NCBI GenBank assembly: GCA_030062745.1
Contig: CP099848.1
Coordinates: forward strand, 18,711,081-18,775,080
Origin: Capitulum mitella
Taxonomy: Eukaryota; Arthropoda; Thecostraca; Pollicipedomorpha; Pollicipedidae
Length of the DNA: 64,000 nt
Reading direction: 5' to 3'
Of the stretch, positions 1 to 11,100 are shown in pieces. The notes below the pieces were generated by a model, which worked only from the letters and a program-made list of their open reading frames with translations, ran no database searches and had not been told where the DNA came from. The translations under genes were made by a program, and so were the position numbers. Position 1 is the first letter of the stretch; each line of letters opens with the position of its first letter.

Positions 1-1920
1 CGGTCAGGGACGGAGTCAGGCCGTCAGAGTGCGGAGGCCTCGGGTTGACAGGCAGGGGCGGAGTCAGGCGGCCGGACCGGGGAAGCTTCAGGCCGATGGC
101 CAGGGTCGCAGCCGGACGGCCAGACCGGAGCAGCCAGGCTGGAGTACAGAACCTGAATCATGTAACCCCATTCGGCATTCATAGCGCGAAAAAAATCGAG
201 ACTGTCATAGACCAACCACTGGGAAGTGACCTCATCCAGGCTCGACCAGCCCAAACATACCTCACAGAGCGTTGGAGGCTTTGAAAAAAAAGCTGGACAA
301 GACCCTGATCAATCACCGTCATAACCTAAATCACGCATCGCACGCAGTGGAAATATACCTTTCCGCAAACCGACACCGACGACGCTGAGACACGCCACCT
401 GTAAAACCAATCGCCTCGTCCCCGGCCGCTCCGTGTCAATCCTCGCTCCCCCCCCCCCCTCTGCCGTCACCGCCCCGGACGGCTCCACACGCCCACCAAG
501 GCCGCCGAGAGAGCGGCACGGAGACGCCACCGCGGCAGCATGCAAAATCACGGCCGGGACACCTCCGGCGGGGAAAAGCTGCGGCCGCGGCGACGCGCCC
601 CGGCAGCCGCCGCCGGCCGGTCGCCCGGCGGTCGGTGACGGGAATTGATGGCGCGGCCGGGCCGCGGGCGCCGCGTGGCGGGCGGCGCGCCGGCACGCGG
701 CGACCGCTGCCGCGTGGCATCTGGCGCCGCCTCCCCTGTCCCCAGCCCGGCGGCACGTCCTCAACGGCCGGTCGGCACCTGCCGCCCCCCGTCCCCCTGC
801 CTCCCTCGTCCCCCCGCGGGACGGGCGCCGGCCCAGCCCAGCCCGGCGGCTGCAGCGGCCGCGGAGGGCAGGGCAAAGACGGGTAGAGGCGGGACAGATT
901 ACAGGTATAGACCTGCTACAGATGCAGATGCAGGCGGACTGTTGGGACGATCTCACGGCTACAGAGGTACAGGGTGGAGAGTACGGGTAAAAAAAACTCG
1001 CAGCTTGCGCATGTTCACACGTTTGCTTTCATGTAACGTCGCAAGCGTGATGTAAAAAGTTCACAGAAGCTGAATGGGGAGCCGCTCCCCTGTCCTTCCT
1101 AAAAAGTCAGATCCTTCTTCACTCGCTTACAAGATCCCACTTCCCACCTAGTCTGCTAAGTTATCGGGGCCTCCTTTAGGTCCTACCCAATTACCCATAT
1201 TCTTGAGGACATATTCTTGGAGGGCACATTTCCCATGATGTCAAAGAACGTAACTTTTTCTGTTATGGTGTTAAATCCGTCGCTGATTCACTCAGAGATG
1301 TCAGGGGTGTCGATTTCTGTAAATAATTGAGGGGGGGGGGGCGGGCTGAGTCAAGGGCCCGACAACGCTAGCCTCCCCCAAATGTGGTTTTCTCAACGGA
1401 TTTAGCCCACTTTATTTTGATCAAAGGAAGTGTATGAATTTTTTTGTTACTATTTATGAAATAAAAAAATTGCACTTATCCCCATGTGTACATAGGAGAT
1501 AAAAAGATAGATAGATACATCACTTTAGGCTTTATTCTTTACTTTCTGCCTATCTGTCACACACACACATTGCGGCCGATTCTTCACCACTATTACTCAT
1601 TTCCCTTCAAAACCGGCAAGAAAATATTGGGTGGGCCCAAATCAACAATGGGTGGGCCAGGGCCCTCTCAAAAGAATATAAATCGACACCCTTGGTTCCA
1701 CTCAACAAATAAGCGAAATCCATATCCAAACTGGCGTTTTCCTGGGCATTCTTGAGAGCTTCTCAGTCTGAGGTGGACTGGCGCAGTCACCTTCGACAGG
1801 ATTTACAGACTGCTTTGGCATCAGGGTGGTGTCTGAGGCCTGCGGTCTTGACTATAGGGATCGGGGATCTTAGGGAGCAGGACTGACGCCGTAAGGCTGG
1901 CCTCACCACTCACCGCCACA
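1..1920. other. No gene recognised; GC-rich block
   Basis: I see no supported gene here. Positions about 420-890 are very GC- and CpG-rich with a poly-C run near 450. They are open in several frames at once, which is what such composition gives, and no frame shows a domain or convincing splice sites. From about 1,020 on the sequence is ordinary mixed composition, with a poly-G run near 1,331. A CpG-island-like promoter or a GC-rich exon of an off-window gene is possible but unproven. Confidence 0.5.
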
Positions 1921-2025
1921 GCGAGCTGCGGAGGCTGTCAGCTCTCCAAGACATGTCACACCGAGCTGCGGGGACTGTCAGCTCTCCTACACATGCCGCG
2001 CCGAACTGCGGGGGCTGTCAGCCGC
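1921..2025. repeat. 40-bp tandem repeat, about 2.6 copies
   Basis: Units begin at about 1,923, 1,963 and 2,003, exactly 40 bp apart. The shared core reads GAGCTGCGG followed by CTGTCAGCTCTCC. The third unit is partial and diverged. No coding role is apparent. Confidence 0.8.
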
Positions 2026-2308
2026 CGCGCTGTCGTCTCTAGAGCTGAACTGCGTTCTTTGACTAGTTTACCCGGCAAATACCCGACTAGCCTTTTGCAG
2101 GCTCCCGTTCTTCTGTGGCGCCGTCTTGTTCTGGAGCCGTCCGCCGGCGGCCGCCATTGCGTCTGTACCGGATAGCAGCTGATGTCACGTCCGCACTGAA
2201 CATTGCTAGCTCTCCAGTTCGGCGACTTGTGCCGGGAGAATAACGGCGTTTTGATTTTGATGTTGCTTTATTTTTCATTTTTTGAACGGAGAAAGACAGA
2301 AAGACAGA

Positions 2309-2309
<1 letters not shown>

Positions 2310-2400
<91 letters not shown>
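2310..2400. repeat. (GA)n microsatellite
   Basis: An essentially uninterrupted AG dinucleotide run of about 90 bp. It produces spurious Arg-Glu and Leu-Ser reading frames on the two strands, which should not be annotated as proteins. Confidence 0.97.
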
Positions 2401-2405
<5 letters not shown>

Positions 2406-2639
2406 AGCAGAGGCGGAGCACCGGGGTCACCAGATGTACAGCAGATGTGGACAGGGACGCAGGACATGTGAAACAAATTCGCAGATACGGGCACAAACAG
2501 ATGTAACCACACAGTACGATACTTACAACAGATTAAAGTAAGACAGATAACCCTCGCCCGTATGGGGAGCGGGGGTTGATGCAACCTCCTACTGAGGTTT
2601 CCTGAGTATAGCTTCCTAACGATTTGTTTGTTCTATCTT

Positions 2640-2736
2640 AAACTTGGTGTACCTACTGTAGCATCATTTCTACATCTCACAGTGTCAATATTTTTCCTCG
2701 AAACTTGGTGTACCCTCTGTGGCATCATTTCTGCAT
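2640..2736. repeat. 61-bp tandem duplication
   Basis: AAACTTGGTGTACC occurs at about 2,640 and again at about 2,701, each followed by matching sequence (GCATCATTTCT then CATCTCA). Two diverged units end just where the hAT-type element at 2,745 begins. Confidence 0.7.
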
Positions 2737-2744
2737 CTCATGGT

Positions 2745-3012
2745 CAGGGACGTAGCCAAGGGGGGGGGGGCATGGGCGCCATCACCCCCTGAACCAAGCG
2801 GTCTTCACTAGTTATATAACGATTTCGCACGAATACGGAATAGTGATCATGTATATGTTGCAAAAACGAACATTATATGTATTCCTGTAGGTTAAATATG
2901 AGGTTAATTACGCAAAATTGCTGCTTTTTCCTATAAACTTCGTCACATGGCGGCGGTATGTGAAGAAATTTGACATTTGGCCCCCCTGAGGGAAATCCTG
3001 GTTACGTGCCTG
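2745..3012. mobile_element. hAT-type MITE with 8-bp target duplication
   Basis: A 268-bp element with imperfect terminal inverted repeats: it starts CAGGGACGTAGCCAAGG and the reverse complement of its end reads CAGGCACGTAACCAGGA. It is flanked by a perfect 8-bp direct repeat CTCATGGT (2,737-2,744 and 3,013-3,020). An 8-bp duplication with a CAG-type terminus is the hallmark of hAT transposons. There is no room for a transposase, so it is non-autonomous. A similar terminus, CAGGGGCGCAGCCAAGAT, occurs near 42,389. Confidence 0.75.
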
Positions 3013-3608
3013 CTCATGGTACAAAAATGTTTCCTCTACATTGCCATGGTAACGAGCTATGACGCCATAACGAGAACCATGCCAGCCGCTTCCGCGCGCC
3101 GACGCGATCGGTTTATAACGGTCTCATTTTTGTCTAACTCTCAGTCGACTGGAGTGCACAAATACAATAAAAGGGATATCGTTCGGCTTAAAATTGTACG
3201 TCCTGTAAGACTTTACACAGATTTAGCAGGCTTATGCCCACCGCCGGGGTTATCGAAGGTGTAAAATGAGGTCACGAACTAAGACAGGAAACGTGGTACT
3301 TTTATCTCTGGAAATGCGATAGGAAATAGGTGTCACAAAACAACCTATATTTTCGGATTACCTGAGGCGTAAGGAATCGTATGGTGTAACTCTGGAGCAG
3401 TTTATCTTTAATTTCATCAACAGGGCGCAATGCAGCGAACGCCTGACTTGCACCGACACGCGGAGTGGCGCCGGCCGAGGGGTGATGAGTCTTCATTACC
3501 ACGGCATGCCTAAAGTTAGATTTTGTGTTGGATACCGACTCGAGAAACGCTTTTAACACATTTATGTCGCGATTTTTAGCTAATCCGAGGTCATTTTAGG
3601 CCACTGGT
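3013..3608. other. No gene recognised
   Basis: Mixed-composition sequence between two transposable elements. Short open frames exist on both strands, but none shows a recognisable domain or splice sites. Confidence 0.5.
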
Positions 3609-4803
3609 TTAACCCTATTCCCGGCAGGGGGGCCAATCCGCGCCCCGCTCGGGTGTTTTGCTTGCCGATTCCAGGGTTTTTGACGCAGCTTCACGAAACC
3701 TGGTGGCTTTTCCTAGTTATTCTTTCTACGTACTGTGACAGAATTTCAAAATTCTATTTTGCTTAGGGGTGGAGCCAGGCAATGTTTTGAGAGGCACCTC
3801 AGGCCATTTTTGGCCTTGTTGAGGGTAAAAGGAAAATCACTGCCAAAACAGCGTTTTTAAGGTAGAACTTAAAACTTCATATAAAGGTATAGCAACATAG
3901 TTGGGTAACGTACAAAGACAATTTTATTTATCTGAGGTCACTCCACAAGGTCAGGCCAAGGTAAAAAATCGAAATTTGCCTTTATAGTAATATTTTTTAA
4001 ATGCCAAACCCGGAACATGTATGACGCAGAAAGGTGCCCTCTACCTGCGTATCAAGTTCCAGCTTGATATCAGGTCGGGTCACGGAGCTATGACCTAAAA
4101 TGTCAGTGCGCGCACCCCACATCACAATAGCCGTAAAATGTAATTTTTGAAACCGAGTGAATTGAAATGATTGAAAACGCTTTCAGATAGTCTTAAATGC
4201 ACACGAGATCATTTCAAGTGACTCCAAGGTCACTGGAGATCATTTAAGGTCAAAGGTCACAAGCTGATTTGAAGAACATGTGACCATGGCAGTTCCCCTT
4301 TTTCATGTCCCTGGCACCGCCTATGCTAACATTATACAAACATTGTAATATGATTTGTACTTCTTTAGCATAACATGACTAACAGAAGCCAAAAATGCAC
4401 TTTTACCTTTTTTGTTTATTGAGTTGTTGAAAAACTAGTCCCCTTGTTTCTGAAACCCTGTGAACACTTACGAGCTTTCAGAAAATTTCGAATGTGTACC
4501 AATGGTAAAAGTCCCATCCATAATATCTCGATTCATGCTAATTTCATCGAAATCACTCTAAAAACAACGGAGTTGAATAAGTCCAAAAATGCCCCCAGTT
4601 TTGACATTTTTACCACCCTGTATCCAACCCCTTCAAAATTTTGAAAATTTCTCTTTAGAGTGTAGTTCACGTCATGGCAAATCGATTGCCGTTTGTTGCA
4701 GTGAAATCGGATGTGTAGTTCTCGAGATCTGGGGGGAGGCGAATCCGCCCCTCTTCCTGCCGGGAATCGGCCATACCGTCTAGCCCTCCGGGAATAGGGT
4801 TAA
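3609..4803 (-). mobile_element. TTAA-flanked MITE, family A, copy 1
   Basis: The element is bounded by TTAA on both sides (3,609-3,612 and 4,800-4,803). Its ends read CCCTATTCCCGG and CCGGGAATAGGG, perfect 12-bp inverted termini. TTAA duplications and CCC-starting termini are typical of piggyBac-superfamily elements. About 1.2 kb, with no transposase frame. It carries AGGTCAAAGGTCA, a perfect direct repeat with one spacer base, at 4,247-4,259. Orientation is opposite to the copies at 12,148 and 52,864. Confidence 0.8.
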
Positions 4804-5282
4804 GATAAATTTGGAGGACCTAAGATGACCTTGGATGACCTCTGTGTCATGCATAACAGTGGTGGTTAATTCAGATAGCTTCATTTGACTTCAGCGCCCA
4901 TTATCATCGGTAAAAAAGTCGGCTTGTGCGGTACCGAAAACGCATTTAAGCAGGCATTCGGCTGGCAAGGGTTGACCTAGCATGGCCTGGATGAGACTCC
5001 ATGGTTAAAATGCAATCATGTGGGGTACAGATAAACTCATAATTCATTGACAAACACTGGGGTATCCGTTTCGTTTCATCATCATTTATTCTTTGGCGTT
5101 GATTTGTGCTCAGACTCGAAAAAGTACCGTTTTCAGCCGATTTCTGGCATTTGACCCGACTTGGAAGGTAACCAGTCGTTTTTTCCTTAGCGTTCATTTG
5201 TGTCTGAACTTGGAAAAGTACCGCTTCCCGCCAATTTTTGGCCCTTAACCCGACTTGGAAGGTCACCCGTTGACCCGAGACC
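4804..5282. repeat. Intergenic; diverged ~93-bp tandem duplication at its end
   Basis: No gene seen. About 5,098-5,180 and 5,191-5,275 are related. Both contain TTTGTG, then GAAAAAGTACCG or GGAAAAGTACCG, then a shared CCCGACTTGGAAGGT. The second unit abuts the TTAA element starting at 5,283. Confidence 0.6.
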
Positions 5283-6512
5283 TTAACCCGCGCACAACCG
5301 TCGGTCCGTCCCGAACACCGGCGACTGGGGAGGGGGGCAGTTGACTGCCCCCCCTCTAACTCACGAACGGTTAGTCGCACGATAAAAATAAGCATACCGT
5401 TGGAAAGCCCGTCACGAGTAGAGCTCGAAACTGGTCTCATTTTTAGTTTTAGATAATATGTAAGCCAGTTTACGCCCTATATATGTTTTCTCATAGCCGA
5501 CTGCATGAGACCCAGAAATGGCCTGAATCTCAAGGGCTGTAACTAAAATCGCATAGGTAAAGGCACCAGCGCACAAGTAAATGTCCACGGATGCCGATAC
5601 ACGTCTAATTTCCTCAGACTTGTTCAATATATACGCCGAAACGTTGAGTTAAAGACACCGTAATTCTCCCGCCAGGCGTCACTGTCCGCCGCTGCCGTAT
5701 GCGGTACCAAATTGACGGGAACTAATTTTAGCGTTCCTTTACTTTCGCGAAAAAAGACGATCTATGTAAATTTTATTGATCTTTGTGGTTCTTGTGATGG
5801 TTTCTCATGCTTAAGTTTTGGAAAAATTGATTAGTTGCCAATCTACAAAGTTGGCGGAGCTTTATTCGCGGGAGCCTGTTTATTTCCAAAATATGCTACT
5901 TTTTCTATATTTTTGAGGTTCCTGGTATTACTTACGTCTGTGCAAGCTAGTTGTGCCATTTTCTACCCATTCTGAGTAATTCATCGTCGATTTTGACGGT
6001 GGTACATTTTGGCCCACTTCAGTTATTCGTGACCTGACCTCAGGTCAATGGCTGGAAGTCACTGATACTTTTCCCAATGACGGTAACTAGATGTCTGCTT
6101 CACTCCACACTGAAAATGTGATGAAATATTCCGTCAATTTCAGAAAAAACGGCGATATGTCTTAAAAATGGGCTTGACCTTAGATCAATGACCCGGAAAA
6201 TTCCGAAAAATCCGAGATAGCAGATTTGTTGCATCTATCACGATCACTAATCCCTGAAAGTATTATTGAGATATCTTGTTTTGCGAAAAAGTTAGAGGGC
6301 GCTAAACGTTTTTGGACTTAGGTCTGTTTGACCTGGTCTAGGTCAGGCACCTGACCTGACCTGAGGTCAAAATTTTGACACGAGACGTAAAATTGATGGA
6401 GCAAAAGGTACACAAAGTTTTGTGACTCTGTGTTAGTTCGTTCTCTCGCAATCCCAGAAAAACCTCAGGGGGGGGGCAGTCAACTGCCCCCTCCCAGTCG
6501 GGGACGGGTTAA
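5283..6512 (+). mobile_element. TTAA-flanked MITE, family B, copy 1
   Basis: About 1.23 kb, bounded by TTAA (5,283-5,286; 6,509-6,512) with termini starting CCCG and ending CGGG. No transposase. Contains TGACCTCAGGTCA (6,036-6,048) and near its other end TGACCTGAGGTCA (about 6,357-6,369); both are everted AGGTCA pairs with a one-base spacer. Copies are at 15,030, 27,626 and 60,782. Confidence 0.75.
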
Positions 6513-8068
6513 AAGGATACGAATCGCGACGTATGCCACGCGCATCACGCTGGAACAGTCAAAGCAACATATGCTTCAGTACGCTCAAGTACTGGCGTTG
6601 AAGTACGCTAGACATGATGAAGTAAAGCCTCTTGTCATCGCCGTCCTCTGTCAACGACTGGCCTGAGAATGTTTGCTCGCGTTACAACTTGACGCAACTG
6701 ACAAACAAGGTCGGTTTCGGTGTCGAGGCGACTGGCGACTTAAAGCTACAGCCTCCTATCAGCCGTCTGAGAGCAAACCAATCGTGCGTCGAGCGCCATG
6801 AAATGACTGTGGCCAGTCCGGGTACAGTCCGACCGCACACTGCCCCTGCTGAGCCACCTTTCAGCCGCCTGCGTCCTGCAGATCGCCCGCTCTTCGGCAG
6901 ACACTCCTGGCGCGGCTGAATAAATGTATTGACCGAGAGCACACGATTTCGGCGGGAGCGCCTCTCCGACTGCTCCGTCGGGGCTGCACCCGGGCGAGCG
7001 GGCGAGGAGGGAGCGATGACCACCCAGCCGGCGCTCTGCGGCGCCCGCCAGCCGGCGCGCCGCCGCGAACCAATATCACACTCCCTCTGGCCCGGTCCGC
7101 AGCTCATCAGCGCGCACCAGCGGCCGTTACACCCCAGCGTAATTAAAAGGACGTCCACGTCACGATGAATCGTCACCTCTCCTACCATCCGGCCCACCGG
7201 TCCCTCGTGAGCAAAATAAAGAAAGACAAGCGCGACGGCTCACTAACGGCTAAGAAGGTGTCTCCTGTGTCAGGCCACTAGTAAAAGCGGGTACTACCTG
7301 CCGCAGTATCGTGTTATGTCCCTCCGAATCTAATTAGCTCAGCGGGCGAGTCTACCGCGCCTCCGGCGACCACGCCGTCTGGCGGCCCAGCAGCACACCC
7401 AGAACGCCACACGACAATCACGCCCGCTCCTATCCACCGACACGTCCGCCGGCCGCCGGCCCCTCCTGTCCGCGGACAGGTCTGCTGGCTGGGGGCCGCC
7501 CTGTACGCGGACACTCGGCTCGGTGCTCAGTTGCCGGACAACTGGCAGGACCGCCCGCCGCCCGCACCCGCTACCAGTCTCGACTAAACGAGGTCACTTC
7601 AAACCCCAAACGAACAATCTCGACTAACCGAGGTCACTTCTGAACCCCAAACGAACGCTGCGCAAAATCGTGACTAAAGCTCTAATCATGTGTGGTACAA
7701 CACGGACAATTTCTCATTAAAAGCAGCTTGCTTCCGCGTCTCAATAAAAGCGGCGTGTGCTCTCCACGCACAGAACACGGTGCACCTTCGCCCCCTCGAG
7801 TAAAGCTTCAGGCTCAACGCCGTCCGTTCATCCACGATAAGCAGAACTGCGCTCGACCGCAGCGCAACCTATATCCCGCCTCCGGCGCCTCTGGCGGCAA
7901 AAGCTGGTACCAATGCCCGGTTGCGCGTATCCCCAAACACACCGAGCCCCGGGCGAATCGAGCGCTCCCCTGCCAGCTCGGCCGTCTCTGCCGGACACAC
8001 GGCCGCCGCTCTCACAACAACCCCACTCTCGGGGGTGCCGCCTCCGGCCCGAGGCCGCCCGTCTCCCG
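6513..8068. other. No gene recognised; GC-rich intergenic sequence
   Basis: GC-rich sequence downstream of the minus-strand gene that ends at 8,069. Several overlapping open frames lie on both strands, without domains or consistent codon signal. Part of it may be 3' untranslated sequence of that gene, but I could not identify a convincing poly(A) signal. Confidence 0.45.
7578..7657. repeat. 40-bp tandem repeat, two copies
   Basis: TCTCGACTAA begins at 7,578 and again at 7,618. Each unit continues with CGAGGTCACTTC and ends CCCCAAACGAAC. The period is 40 bp. Confidence 0.8.
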
Positions 8069-8188
8069 CTACTCGGCGCCGTCCAGCAGGCGGGTGGCGA
8101 TCTCGTTGCAGTCGTCGCCGTACTCGAGGTACAGGGCGCGGATGCGGCCCAGGTCGGAGAAGCCCATGTCGACCAGTTGGCAGATCGT
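8069..8188 (-). CDS. Last exon: C-terminal UBA-like domain
   Basis: 40 codons including the TAG stop at 8,069-8,071, after acceptor CCCGTAG. It reads TICQLVDMGFSDLGRIRAL and ends RLLDGAE. The MGF loop, the first-helix leucines and the final ALxLL-like helix are typical of ubiquitin-associated domains at the very C-terminus of NBR1 and p62. The preceding exon (to 8,493) is a Glu/Gln/Pro-rich low-complexity linker with the segment WVLNLLQFQRERG. Confidence 0.65.
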   Translation of the reverse strand, partial: TICQLVDMGFSDLGRIRALYLEYGDDCNEIATRLLDGAE

Positions 8189-11100
8189 CTACGGGCGTGG
8201 ACAGGCAGCGGCTGAGTGGCCGGCGGCGCGGCGCCGCGTTCTCAGCGCCAGCGCAGAACACCAAATGGGAAAAGCTACGAACGTAAGGCCCACTGGCAAC
8301 CCGGTAAGACCATAAAAATGACGTACTCCCAGTCTAAAAATCTTACATATGACACGAATATCAGCTAGCATACTCAAAACCATACCTGAATGCACGCAAA
8401 CCGGTCCATGTCGAAACAAACACTACAGGCTGGCGTCTCTGGCGGATCTACCAATGCCCTGTGGCGTCGGGTTTGGTTCAGCCGGCACTCACCTTGGCCT
8501 CGCGTTCCGTCGGCACCGACTCGCGGGAGCCGCGCTCGCGCTGGAACTGCAGCAGGTTCAACACCCACTCCGGCAGCACCGAGGCCACTCCGGACGACGT
8601 CCACTCCGTCCAGCCGCCCGGCGCGCCATCCGCTGCCCGCTTCGGCTCCTGCTCAGGCTGCTGCTGCTGCTGCTCCTGTTCAGGCTCCGACTCGGGCTCC
8701 TGCTGCTGTCCCTGCTCGGGCTCCTGCTGCTGTCCCTGCTCCGGCTCCTGCTCCGGCTCGGCCTCCGCCGGGGCCACCGTTTCGCGTGCCGCCCGTGCCG
8801 GCAGCGCCTCCTGTTGGTCCCGCGAGCTCGGTTCCGGTTCCGGCTGCGGCTGCAGCTTTGACTCCGGCTGCGGCTGCGGCTGCGGCTGCGGCTGCGGCTC
8901 CGATTGCGACTCCGACTCCGGCTGCGGCTCCGGCTCCTCGGCGAGTGGAGCCGGTTCGTCGGGCGGGCCGGGAGCCCCTCAGCACGCTACGCAGCACGCA
9001 GAGCGCATGCTTGCCCGCCTGGGCGCCGAAGTCGTCCTGCTCCGCGCTGGAGCTGGCCGTCACCTTAATGTTGTGCAGCACGGCGTGCAGCGAGTCCGCC
9101 AGGTGGCCGATGCCGCAAGGGCGCTCCGACTGGTCGCGCAGCAGCAGCTCCATCCGAGTGAAGCCGGTCGCCTCGGCGTCCTCGGCCAGGCGGTCCCAGA
9201 AACTCTGCCGGCGTGGGGTCGAGTCAGATGCGCGCCTGGGGACGTCAGCCGACGCCGCCCGGCGGGATGGCACCGCCCTCCGTCCGAACGTCGGGCGACG
9301 GCCGAACAGCGCCGCGGCCACCCAGCCGGCGACGCGGAGTTACCCACTCGTAACGAACGCGTACACAGGCGGAGCAAGTTAACGCTTTTTAGTGCATTTC
9401 GCGGTGCCTATTCAACACGTCACCACGCCACCACGCCAGCTCTGACGAGGGTCGGCAAACTCCACGTGATGGTGATTCCGGCACCGTCCACCGGCCCGGA
9501 CGGACGCCCGAACGACTCCACTGCGGCGGCCCCGCGGTAGAGCCCGGCCACGCCGGGCCCACCGCTCCCCTGCCCCCTGCCCGGCGGCCTACCTCCGGCC
9601 AACGGCGGCCGGTCAGCTCGGCGACCAGCGCCATCTGGCGCCGCTCCGGCAGCCGGCTCCAGGCTGTCCACCAGGCGGCGGCGCGCCGGCTCCGGCAGCG
9701 CCGACAGCGGGTCCATCATCGAGCACCGCCCTGCCTCCGCCACGGCCGCCGCCGGCACGGCCGCCGCCGGCAGCGAGTTGGTGACGCGCGGGGCCGGCTC
9801 CGCCTCTGTGGTGAGGATCAGCGGGCAGGCGGCCGGCGCGCTCTCGCACTGCGAACGCAGCGGGCCCGAGCTGAACGGCCCGTCATCGGGCGGCGCCGAC
9901 GCCGCCACCCAGCTGGTGCCGTCCAGGTCCAGCAGTTCGTCTGCCGGTCACAGGGCACGGTCACAAGGCGACGTCACGGAACCATATGTCAGCCAGACGC
10001 CACGGGCGAGGGCGGGAGGGGACAAACTCAGGGAGAGGGGGGGGGAGATCAGGAGGTACGTGAGGCTACGCGTGGAGACCAGGAAACATCACGGGCGCGC
10101 CGCAGGACCGCTCAGGCCCGCTCGGTCGACCACAGGCCGGCAAAGGGTGACGGCGGCAAAAGTAGTCATCCGTACCGCCCCAGACTGCCCACAGACTGCA
10201 CAACTGGGCGCGCAACACGGCACAATTTTCGCGCCTCAAGGGCACAGTCACCTGAGGACGACCGCCCGCAGCCTGGCCACCTGTCGGCAGCACGGGGCAG
10301 GCTGGCGGCCGGCGCCCGTCGGGGGACTCACCCAGGGACACGGCCGCGTCCGACCACTTCTCGGAGAGCGTTGACGCCCGCAGCGGGTCGTCCTCGACGG
10401 CCGACGCCGCCTGCAAACAGCGGCCCGTCACGGACTGCGAGCAGCCGGCAACACACCGTCACGGCCGGCGGCACGGTGAGACGGAGCCGACCGGCCACCA
10501 ACGTCGGCTCAGGTCTCGAACGGTTTTCGATATATTTAACAATACATTTATAAGGATGCCGTGTTTCGGCACTGCGCCATCATCGGTAGATTCACCAGTG
10601 TTTATTGATAACAGCTACACTTGTCATCCCCAGCCGGAGCGCGAGGCTAAAGGTTCACCCGCCCAGGCGAACAGCCACCGGGCATCTGCCGTAGCCTGGC
10701 AGCCAGGGCAGCTGGCTGCACACGGCGGCGGCGGCTCACCGGCCGTGCCTCCGCGCCGTCCTGCGCAGCCGGCTCCCGCTTCGGCTCCTGCAGCTCCTCC
10801 GGCTCCTCCTCCACCATCTCGAAGCGCTCCGAGCCGTCCGGCGACGGGATGATGACGATGTCGGAGAGTTCGTCCTCGGACAGGCTCAGTCGGCGCCCAT
10901 TCACGGTCACGTAGTCGTCCTCGGGCTCCGGCGCCGCCGGCCGCTCCTGAAGCGGTCGGGACGCGTGAGACCCGGCCCCGCCGGACACGCCTCGGCCGAA
11001 CTCAACAGCCCGGCGGCGCGTCGAAACCGGCAGCACACCGCGGTGGCACGCGAAGGACAACACAGATCTGGAGGCAGAGTATGAGGCCAAGCGAGAATCG

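Noticed and set aside
2087-2584. Serine-leucine and arginine-glutamate repeat proteins.
   Set aside because: Direct translations of the (GA)n microsatellite.
7314-7360. A possible tRNA A-box (TAGCTCAGCGGGCGAG).
   Set aside because: No matching B-box or cloverleaf arms could be drawn downstream.
8390-9540. Long plus-strand open frames rich in Cys/Gly/Ser or Pro/Ala.
   Set aside because: They are antisense to the Glu/Gln/Pro-rich exon of the minus-strand gene; the triplet repeats keep all frames open.
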